From Fimbriimonadaceae bacterium (lineage in GTDB: Bacteria; Armatimonadota; Fimbriimonadia; Fimbriimonadales; Fimbriimonadaceae), in the NCBI GenBank assembly GCA_023957775.1, contig JAMLGR010000001.1, forward strand, positions 1-64,000: 64,000 nt of DNA, in the 5' to 3' direction. The notes below the pieces were generated by a model. The model saw only the letters and a program-made list of their open reading frames with translations. It had not been told where the DNA came from and did no database searches. The translations under genes and the position numbers were made by a program. Below, piece by piece: positions 11,160 to 18,153 of this stretch (positions within the stretch are counted from its first letter, which is position 1; every line of letters starts with the position of its first letter).

Positions 11160-13090
11160 AGAAAGAAGCTATGACGGTGACCATCGCAGAACTGGCCACA
11201 GAATTCGGGTTGAAGCCGGGCCAGATCTACGGCGCGTTGCACGATCTGGGGCTCGAGCACGATGCGCAGGGCTTCGAGACCGACGAGGAGAGCCTCGAGC
11301 TGATCCGCGAGTCGTTGGCCGAGATGCCCAAGGACGCCCCGCTCGTCCTGCAACCGAACGTCACCCCGCGCGACATCGCCGCCGCCCTGGACCTCGCTCA
11401 GCCGGAAGTTCAGAAGACCCTCATGATGAAGATGAAGGTCATGGCCACTCTCACGACGGTGCTGAAGGCCGACGTCGCCGAGAAGTTCGTCCAATCCTTC
11501 GGCCACACCATCCGATGGGCCGATGCAGCCAAGCCGAAATCGGCGCCTGCGCAACAAAAAACGCGGCGGAGCACCAAAGGTGCCCAGCCGCGCCCGCCTG
11601 TTGTCACCATTATGGGCCATGTCGACCACGGCAAGACGTCGTTGCTCGACTTCATTCGGAAGGCGAACGTGGTTTCGAGAGAGCACGGCGGCATCACGCA
11701 GCACATCGGCGCGTACCAGGTGCAGCTTCCGGAAGGGAAGATCACCTTCTTGGATACGCCGGGCCACGCCGCGTTCACCGCGATGCGCGCCCGAGGCGCG
11801 CAGGTGACCGATATCGCGATCCTCGTGGTGGCTGCCGACGACGGCATCATGCCGCAAACCAAGGAGGCCATCAGCCACATCCTGAACGCCGAGGTCCCGA
11901 TGATCGTGGCGGTCAACAAGATCGATCGCCCCGACGCGAATCCCGACCGGGTGATCCAACAGCTTCCCGAACACGAGGTGATTCCCGAGGTGTTCGGCGG
12001 CCAGACCATTGTCTGCCCGGTCTCCGCCATCACCGGCGAAGGCGTTCCGCACCTCTTGGAGATGGTGTTGCTCCAAGCCGAGGTCCTCGGCCTGCAAGCA
12101 GACCCCAAGGGGCCCCTTGAAGGGGTCGTGATCGAGGCGAAGCTCGAGAAGGGCCGCGGCCCGGTGGCCACGCTTCTCATTCAAGAGGGAACGCTCAAGG
12201 TGGGCGACACTCTTGTCGTGGGGAGCACCTGGGGCCGTATCAAGGCGATGCACGACTACACGGGCGAGCGGATCGAAGAGGCGGGTCCCTCGACCCCGGT
12301 CGAGGTGCTAGGGCTCAACGAGACGCCCCTGGCCGGCGACACCATCGAGCGCGAGTCCGACGAGCGCGAGGCTCGAGAACGGGCGGAGGGAAGGGCCGAG
12401 GCCGATCGCGTGAGCAACTTGGCGACGCCCGAACGCAAGATCACGCTGCGCGACCTCCGGTCCCAGATGGACTCCGGCGAACTCCGCGAGCTGCTGCTCG
12501 TGGTCAAGGCGGACGTTTCGGGTTCCGTCGAGGCGGTGCGCGGCATGCTTGAGAAGATCAGCAACGCCGAGGTGGAGACCCGCATCATCCACTCGGGCGT
12601 CGGATCGATTACCGAGGGCGACGTGCTCCTCGCGGGCGCCGCGGGCGCGATCTGCGTCGGTTTCAACGTGAAGCCCGAACCGGGCGCGAAGAAGGAAGCC
12701 GAGAAGCAGAAGGTCGAGATTCGAACGTACACGATCATCTACGAGCTGATCGAAGACATCGAGGCCGCCGTGAAGGGCATGCTCGAACCCAAGTTCGAGG
12801 AGCAGTACCTCGGCAAAGCTGAGATTCGCGTTCGCTTCAAGCTGACCAAGAAGGGGATCGTTGCGGGCTCCCACGTCACCGACGGAAAGGTCACCCGCAA
12901 CTGCAAAGTGCGCGTGCGCCGTGGCGAGGAGCTGGTGTACGAGGGCAAGCTCTCGACCCTGAAGCACCTCAAGGACGATGTGCGCGAGGTTACCGAGGGT
13001 TTCGATTGCGGTCTGACCTTCGACAACTGGGAAGCGTTCCAGGAAGGCGACGTCGTCGAAGCGTTCGAGATGATCCAGGTCAACGCCTGA
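11144..13090 (+). CDS. infB: Translation initiation factor IF-2
   Basis: Protein of 648 residues from ATG at 11144, or 639 from ATG at 11171; the second matches the usual IF-2N start (MTVTIAELA) and lies just after the ylxR stop, the first overlaps ylxR by 16 nt, and neither has a strong ribosome site. Two IF-2N-like segments lead to the G domain at about 157: GHVDHGKTSL, DTPGHAAF, NKIDRP. EF-Tu-like domains II, the IF2-specific domain and C-terminal beta-barrel follow. It brings fMet-tRNA to the 30S subunit. The linker before the G domain is short compared with the E. coli protein (890 residues). Third gene of the operon. Confidence 0.95.
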   Translation: MQTEVKKEAMTVTIAELATEFGLKPGQIYGALHDLGLEHDAQGFETDEESLELIRESLAEMPKDAPLVLQPNVTPRDIAAALDLAQPEVQKTLMMKMKVMATLTTVLKADVAEKFVQSFGHTIRWADAAKPKSAPAQQKTRRSTKGAQPRPPVVTIMGHVDHGKTSLLDFIRKANVVSREHGGITQHIGAYQVQLPEGKITFLDTPGHAAFTAMRARGAQVTDIAILVVAADDGIMPQTKEAISHILNAEVPMIVAVNKIDRPDANPDRVIQQLPEHEVIPEVFGGQTIVCPVSAITGEGVPHLLEMVLLQAEVLGLQADPKGPLEGVVIEAKLEKGRGPVATLLIQEGTLKVGDTLVVGSTWGRIKAMHDYTGERIEEAGPSTPVEVLGLNETPLAGDTIERESDEREARERAEGRAEADRVSNLATPERKITLRDLRSQMDSGELRELLLVVKADVSGSVEAVRGMLEKISNAEVETRIIHSGVGSITEGDVLLAGAAGAICVGFNVKPEPGAKKEAEKQKVEIRTYTIIYELIEDIEAAVKGMLEPKFEEQYLGKAEIRVRFKLTKKGIVAGSHVTDGKVTRNCKVRVRRGEELVYEGKLSTLKHLKDDVREVTEGFDCGLTFDNWEAFQEGDVVEAFEMIQVNA

Positions 13091-13116
13091 TCCTCGGGCA
13101 CTGGGCTCAAAACAGG

Positions 13117-13144
13117 AAAGGCAGGGACCGAAGTCCCCGCCTTT
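13117..13144. terminator. Bidirectional intrinsic terminator after infB
   Basis: Hairpin AAAGGC-GGGA / TCCC-GCCTTT with a single mismatched pair. It ends infB on the plus strand (short T run) and lies at the stop of the converging small gene on the minus strand, where a later TTTT run helps. Confidence 0.65.
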
Positions 13145-13355
13145 AGAGAGCTCGACGCTGAGTCGACGCGGCTATATCCGGCTCTGCAAGATGATATTGA
13201 TGATTGCTACGAGAGATGCAGAACCCCGCCAGTTTTCTCAACGCCTTTTCCGAAATGGCATCCAACGCTTGAGGGCTTGTGAGACACAAACTCAAAAGCG
13301 AGAAGGCTTCCTCTTCGGTGAGCTCAAGCCCGTCGGGATGATTCCCTGCGGTCAT
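13143..13355 (-). CDS. Small hypothetical protein, 70 residues
   Basis: ATG-started frame with a perfect AGGAGGT ribosome site 6 nt upstream, which argues strongly that it is translated. The sequence is helical: LTEEEAFSLLSLCLTSPQALDAISEKALRKLAGFC at about 12-46, then a polar tail. No known domain is recognised. The stop codon abuts the terminator shared with infB. A TAAAAT hexamer lies upstream as a possible -10. Function unknown. Confidence 0.6.
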   Translation of the reverse strand: MTAGNHPDGLELTEEEAFSLLSLCLTSPQALDAISEKALRKLAGFCISRSNHQYHLAEPDIAASTQRRAL

Positions 13356-13651
13356 GTGCCACCTCCTGTGGAAACGTCCACTATTTTAGACGAGATTTGG
13401 CGGGATTTGTTGCAAAGGATTCGACAACCCGGCAATCTTGATCCCTCGTAGCCGCGCCCAGGTCCCCCGCGTCGACGCGGATGGAGCGCCAACGCGTCGA
13501 TGGGATCCATACGTGGCTCTGCATTTGTACCGGGATTTGGGTCGCGCAAGCTTCTTTTGCTTGTTCCTCACCTACACTGATGGCGTGTCGCTGGGACGCA
13601 ACGCTGCGTTGGCCCGATTGTTGATTGTGGTCAAAAGAAAGAGGAGTCTTC

Positions 13652-14272
13652 ATGTTTCGCAAATCTCTGACCCTGGTGGGATCTTTGGTGTTGGTGGGAG
13701 CCGCAAACGCTCAGAGCGCGGCTTCGCACTTCGACTCGAACTTGGAGGGCTGGCACGGCGACACTTGAAACCTGGGCTACTCCTGGCAGTCTGCCGGGGG
13801 AAATCCTGATGGTTGGATGCGTTGGCAGGAGCCGTGCGGCAGCACCTATGTAGTGGCTCCGAGCGCCTTCTTGGGTGATTGGAGCAGCTTGATCGGGGCG
13901 GGGACGTACAGTTACGACTTCCGCATGATCGAAGTGCCGACCGACGGAAGTCCGCTGCCGTTCGAGGTGCGGGTGTCAGGGCCAGGGGGCTCGCTTCTTT
14001 GGACCGCCCCTCAATCGGGACAGCCTACGGATTGGATCCACCACTCGATCCAAATCGACGAGGCTTCTTGGACCGTCACTTCGGGCTCGTTCGCCGCGAC
14101 CTTGGCCGACGTCTCGGAAGTTCGCATGCGGGTCCGCTTGTTCGATAACACGACCCCCGGCATCAAGATCGGATTCGACAACGTGGTCCTTACTCCGGTG
14201 CCGGAGCCCACAACCCTGATCGCGCTTGGGATCGGTGGATTGGCCCTGATGCGGCGAAAGCGAGCCGGGTAG
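13652..14272 (+). pseudogene. PEP-CTERM protein gene interrupted by a premature TGA
   Basis: Reading from ATG at 13652 (GAGGAG ribosome site) gives a signal peptide, then TGA at codon 39 (13766-13768) within GWHGDT*NLGYSW, then an open frame to 14272. The remainder is a beta-rich domain ending in a PEP-CTERM sorting tail: VPEPTTLI, a hydrophobic helix, then RRKR. The context (Trp-rich, no redox motif) suggests TGG changed to TGA. If intact it would be a 206-residue surface or matrix protein processed by an exosortase. Read-through or a sequencing error are alternatives. The region 13356-13651 before it holds no other gene I can support. Confidence 0.7.
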
Positions 14273-14323
14273 GTTTGGGGCGTTCCGGGGAGGTCGGGGT
14301 CCGTCCCCCGGTATAATCCAGCG

Positions 14324-15364
14324 ATGCCCAAGGGCGAGTATCTCCAGTACGGCGGACAGGCCATCATCGAAGGGGTCATGATGCGTTCGCCGCGGTACTT
14401 CGCCGTGGCCGTGCGGGCTCCCAACCAGCAGATCGTCCTGCAGGCAGAGCCTCTTGCGAAGACTTGGATCGGCCGGCAGAAGTGGCTTAAACTCCCCTTC
14501 CTGAGGGGAACCCTCGCGCTGCTCGACGCCATGGCCCTCGGAATCCGTGCGATGCACTTCGCCTCGCACATCCAGATGGACGATCGCTACCAGCCCCAGA
14601 CTCCTTCTGGAGAGGGCTCCGACGAGAAGCCGGAGGCGGTGCCGGGCGAGGTCGTTTCCGGAGGCGGAGAGAACGACTCCATCAAGAAGATCGCGGTGGG
14701 CGGCGCGATGGTCATGGGGCTGGTCGTCGGCCTGTTCCTGTTCGTTTTCTTGCCCAACCTGATCGGCCAGGGTTTGCTGCAGCGCTTCTTCGGCATCGAC
14801 GACTCGACGATCGTGAACTTCGTGAGCAATCTGGTGAAGGTCGTGATCTTCATCGGCTACATCTGGCTGGTGAGTCGGATGCCCGAAATCAAACGCGTCT
14901 TCATGTTCCACGGCGCCGAGCACAAGGCGATCAACACGCTGGAGGCGGACGAGGAGCTGACCCTGGAGAACTGCAAACGGCAGACACGGCTTCACCCGAG
15001 GTGCGGGACGAGTTTCGCGATCATCGTGTTGCTGGTGGGCATCCTCATCTTCACGTTCGTGCCGAGGTACCCGGTGCCGGAGTGGAAGCACCTGCTGTTC
15101 CTCAATACCCTCCTCCGGTTCGGGATCGAGCTGCTGATCTTGCCGTTCATCGCGGGAATCAGCTACGAAATGCTCCGGTTCGCGGGGAAGTTCCGCAACA
15201 GCAACTTCGTGATGGCGCTCTTCAAGCCGGGTCTGTGGACGCAGTACATCACCACGGTCGAACCGGACGAGGATCAGATCGAGGTGGCGCTGGTGGCGCT
15301 GAAGGCGTGCATCGACGCCGAGCAGGGACATACCGAAGCCGCTCCGGTTCCCGCCACGGTTTGA
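14324..15364 (+). CDS. yqhQ: DUF1385 family membrane protein, YqhQ-like
   Basis: Protein of 346 residues. Seen: YGGQAIIEGVMMRSPRYFAVAVR at the start, a family signature, LPFLRGTLALLDAMALG, about four membrane helices, the FHGAEHKAINTLE motif and NCKRQTRLHPRCGTSF with conserved Cys and His, then two more helices. YqhQ-like proteins are integral membrane proteins of unsettled function; the conserved His/Cys/Glu set suggests metal binding (inference). TATAAT ends 6 nt before ATG, a textbook leaderless layout in this window. Confidence 0.85.
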   Translation: MPKGEYLQYGGQAIIEGVMMRSPRYFAVAVRAPNQQIVLQAEPLAKTWIGRQKWLKLPFLRGTLALLDAMALGIRAMHFASHIQMDDRYQPQTPSGEGSDEKPEAVPGEVVSGGGENDSIKKIAVGGAMVMGLVVGLFLFVFLPNLIGQGLLQRFFGIDDSTIVNFVSNLVKVVIFIGYIWLVSRMPEIKRVFMFHGAEHKAINTLEADEELTLENCKRQTRLHPRCGTSFAIIVLLVGILIFTFVPRYPVPEWKHLLFLNTLLRFGIELLILPFIAGISYEMLRFAGKFRNSNFVMALFKPGLWTQYITTVEPDEDQIEVALVALKACIDAEQGHTEAAPVPATV

Positions 15365-15392
15365 TCCGGGAGGAAAAGGGGGAAGGTCCCAG

Positions 15393-15457
15393 GGTGCCAC
15401 GCCCGCTTGACGGGCGTGTCGAGACTCCCAGGGTGCCACGCCCGCTTGACGGGCGTG
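15393..15457 (+). repeat. Two direct copies of the REP-like palindrome
   Basis: Copies at 15393-15418 and 15432-15457, each GGTGCCACGCCCG, loop CTTGA, CGGGCGTG. The arms CACGCCCG/CGGGCGTG are perfectly complementary. They lie after yqhQ and before the converging membrane-protein gene, so they could fold in either transcript. Confidence 0.85.
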
Positions 15458-15490
15458 CGATCTGTCGCCCCTCACGGAGGGCGAGAGCAG

Positions 15491-15805
15491 CTAGTTCAGC
15501 ACGAAGTGTCCGACGCTGAACCAGACCACCCACAGTGCGACGTAGGCTCCCGAGGCCCACAGACAGGAGCGGCGCACGAATTCGCGATTGGTCTTGGCGT
15601 ACCACACGAGCACGCCCCAGGCCCCGAACAGGGTCGCCGATTTCACCAGCACGAAGGCCCACTCATCCCTGAGCAGGAAGTAGCGCATGATCGGGTTGAG
15701 CTCGACCATCATGCCGTTCACGTGCAGCCAAAGGGTGGTGAACAGATCCAGGAATCCAATGGCCAGCAACAGTGCCAAGCTCCGCGTGGGCATGAGGGCT
15801 TTCAT
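15491..15805 (-). CDS. Small membrane protein, DUF5658-like, copy 1
   Basis: Protein of 104 residues with three membrane helices; motif FLDLFTTLWLHVNGMMVELNP at about 18-38, where the D...E-NP pattern is shared with the protein at 36264-36566. It matches my memory of small DUF5658-type membrane proteins; function unknown. It overlaps the end of the PBP4-type peptidase frame by 143 nt in a different frame. A one-base shift in that upstream gene would place its stop at an ATGA junction with this start, so the long overlap may reflect an indel. Confidence 0.65.
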   Translation of the reverse strand: MKALMPTRSLALLLAIGFLDLFTTLWLHVNGMMVELNPIMRYFLLRDEWAFVLVKSATLFGAWGVLVWYAKTNREFVRRSCLWASGAYVALWVVWFSVGHFVLN

Positions 15806-17078
15806 ACGTTCTTCTCAAGGCAAACGGCGTGCCGTCCAGGAATTCCTTTTGCAATTCGGTTACGAAAGTGTCCTGGATTCCCCGTGCTTCCGCCGAACTG
15901 CAAAGGAAGTGGTTGAAAACCAGTGACACGACCAGCGTCCGTCCCTTGCCGTCCTCGACGTAACCCGAGAGGGCGCTTGCCAGATGCAGGGTCCCGGTCT
16001 TGCCGCGGAATCCCGTCCCTTTCAAGCGACCCGACAACGTTCCTACGCTCGAGGAAGCGAGGGAGCTCTCCCAACTCTTATTCCAGGACTGTTTTGCCGC
16101 CCAAACCAGCACCCTTGCGAGTCCGCGGGAAGCGACCATGTTGTGGCGGCTGAGCCCGCTGCCGTCTTGAGGCACCCAGTCGCCCTTGGTCACGCCCACC
16201 GTGCCCTCCAGGAAGGCGCCAAGCCGCTTGGTCGCCACGCCGTAGGGCGCGTCCCCAAGTGGACCCTCCTTGCCGGCCGCGGCGAGAAGGAGCATCTCCG
16301 CCAAGTTGTTGTCGCTCTTCGTCAGGCACTCGTGGGCGATCTCCGCCAGAGGCGGGCTTTCGATGACGAAATCGGGTTCGCGCGCGGGCACGTCGCCGCC
16401 GACGGCGTAGAGCCCTCCGAGCGCGGCCACCGCCGCCCGGTCGGGAGCGGGCAGGGCGAGAGTGTCGAGCCGGGTGCGCGCCTTCGGCAGGCCCCCGTAG
16501 AGGAGGGCGACGCGTTGGGACGGGTCGTACCGGACGGAGGGCTTGCCCTCCTCCGTGACGCGCACGGTCCGCGTGCCATAACTTTCGGGGAGGAAGAAGG
16601 CCTTCCCATCTTCCGCCCAGATCTCGAAGGAGCCCCGATCCACGGTCAATCCGGAAACGGGAGCCGCGTACTTGTTGGGCAGATCGTCCCACTCCCACGC
16701 CGGGCCGATCTGGGCGCGAAACGGTTGGTGGACGTAGACCGCCGTGTCCTTTCCGATGCCGAGCTTTGCCCCCGCCGCCTTGAGTTGGGCGTACGTGAGC
16801 AACGGATCGCCCTCGGCTTGCACGCGAACGCCCTCGCGTACCTTCCAGAATCGGGTTTGGAAACGGTGCTCCGGGCCCAGCTTCGCAAAGGCGAAGGCGA
16901 CCGAGGCGAGCTTCTCGTTGCTGGCCGGCATCATGCGGATTCCGGGGTTTCGCTCGTACAAGGTCTCGCCGCCGAGGGTGCAAACGGTGGCGGAAACCCA
17001 GGCGCCTTGGAGCTTGGAGTCGTCGAGGATCGCATCGAGGCGCGAGACGCAGGCAAAGGCGAGAAGGCAGGAGATCAC
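15663..17078 (-). CDS. dacB: D-alanyl-D-alanine carboxypeptidase/endopeptidase, PBP4 type (S13)
   Basis: Protein of 471 residues, GTG start. A short hydrophobic N-terminus is followed by MMPASNEKLASVAFA: SNEK is the SxxK site with the nucleophilic Ser near 53. SDNNLAEMLL is the SxN motif and KTGTL the KTG motif, so the catalytic set is complete. It trims peptidoglycan cross-links in the periplasm. The last ~47 residues lie out of frame over the next gene and look unlike the family; the true C-terminus probably lies near TFVTELQKEFL. No ribosome site stands out, so the exact start is uncertain. Confidence 0.85.
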   Translation of the reverse strand: MISCLLAFACVSRLDAILDDSKLQGAWVSATVCTLGGETLYERNPGIRMMPASNEKLASVAFAFAKLGPEHRFQTRFWKVREGVRVQAEGDPLLTYAQLKAAGAKLGIGKDTAVYVHQPFRAQIGPAWEWDDLPNKYAAPVSGLTVDRGSFEIWAEDGKAFFLPESYGTRTVRVTEEGKPSVRYDPSQRVALLYGGLPKARTRLDTLALPAPDRAAVAALGGLYAVGGDVPAREPDFVIESPPLAEIAHECLTKSDNNLAEMLLLAAAGKEGPLGDAPYGVATKRLGAFLEGTVGVTKGDWVPQDGSGLSRHNMVASRGLARVLVWAAKQSWNKSWESSLASSSVGTLSGRLKGTGFRGKTGTLHLASALSGYVEDGKGRTLVVSLVFNHFLCSSAEARGIQDTFVTELQKEFLDGTPFALRRTYESPHAHAELGTVAGHWIPGSVHHPLAARERHDGRAQPDHALLPAQG

Positions 17079-17137
17079 GGAACCCGCTTTCGTGAAAGGA
17101 GCTCCCCAATCCTGCCGGAAAGGCGTCGAACGTCGTC

Positions 17138-18136
17138 TCAGCGCTCTTCGTCGAAGATCGGTTCCTCGACGTGTTCGAAGCGTTGGGCTTCAATGTCGTC
17201 CGCCATGTGCGACGCAAAGGTCTTGAGCAGCGGTTCCGGTTCGACCGCCGCGGCGGCGCGCAGGGCGCTCACGACCCTCTCCCGTTCGCCGGGGTGCCAC
17301 TCGACGACATGGAACAACCCGTGCATCGCGCTGCGCCGCCCGTACTTGCTCTTGGCGCGAAGGCAATCCAGCAAGGCGAATTCGCCCTCCTCGTCGGGAA
17401 GGTGTCCGCCCAACACGACCCCCGCCTTGTAGATCGTGCGCGCGTAGTCGTCCTGCGAGGACCACAGAAGCTCCTTCATCGCCGCCACGGCCTCGTTCTC
17501 TTGGGTCGGATTCGTGCAGAAGCTGGGGAGATCTTCAAAAAGGTCCAGAACGCACCACTGCGCCGATCTCCGGTGGGGATGGCGGGTGTCCTTGAGGACC
17601 TCGATCAGGGCCGGCGTGAACACGTTGAGGCTGGCGTGTTTTTCGATCTCCGTACGGGCTTCGTTGGCCACGTCTCGATCGGGACAGTAGAGGAGTTTCA
17701 CCAGATCGACGGGACCGAGATCTCGGATATGGCCGCCAAAACGCCCCTCGAGGCCGAGGGTTTTGCTGATCGCGAACTGGCGCTCGAACAGAGGGGCCGC
17801 GGTCGTTTCGAGGTTGGCCAGCATCTCCTCCATGGTCTCGCCCCGCGCCTCGTGCCAAAGGACATCGCACCTCCCGAAAATCCCATGAGGCGTCCGCGCC
17901 ACGGTCACGGGGAACGTCTCGCCATAGGCGCTCCAAGTGGCCCGCTCCTTCCAATCTCCGGCCAGCACGTGAAACCCGTGGCTTACCGGATGGGGCGGCC
18001 AGTGAAAGGGAATGCGGTGGTCGGGCTTGAGCGGTGGCGCGCCCGGCTCGAGGCCCTCGGCCGCCGCGTCGATGAACGCGCGCAGCTCTTGGAGGACCTC
18101 TTCGGCGGTCGGTGCGTTGTCACTCGTGGTCGGCAT
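17138..18136 (-). CDS. Hypothetical protein with helical-repeat character
   Basis: Protein of 332 residues, cytoplasmic, no signal or membrane segment. The middle and C-terminal part (about 150-310) is made of helices with HEAT-like spacing (LVKLLYCPDRDVANEARTEIEKH, LIEVLKDTRHPHRRSAQWCVLDLFEDL, LLDCLRAKSKYGRRSAMHGLFHVVEW). The N-terminal part has a Trp/His-rich stretch of unknown fold. GAGG lies close to the ATG. It starts 18 nt after the stop of the large zinc protease, so the two may be one transcript. I do not recognise a function; a protein-interaction scaffold is possible. Confidence 0.7.
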   Translation of the reverse strand: MPTTSDNAPTAEEVLQELRAFIDAAAEGLEPGAPPLKPDHRIPFHWPPHPVSHGFHVLAGDWKERATWSAYGETFPVTVARTPHGIFGRCDVLWHEARGETMEEMLANLETTAAPLFERQFAISKTLGLEGRFGGHIRDLGPVDLVKLLYCPDRDVANEARTEIEKHASLNVFTPALIEVLKDTRHPHRRSAQWCVLDLFEDLPSFCTNPTQENEAVAAMKELLWSSQDDYARTIYKAGVVLGGHLPDEEGEFALLDCLRAKSKYGRRSAMHGLFHVVEWHPGERERVVSALRAAAAVEPEPLLKTFASHMADDIEAQRFEHVEEPIFDEER

Positions 18137-18153
18137 GCGTCCTCACCCCGTCC

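Noticed and set aside
13381-13662. Minus-strand 93-residue frame upstream of the broken PEP-CTERM gene
   Set aside because: No ribosome site, no homology pattern, and it covers the signal region of the plus-strand gene.
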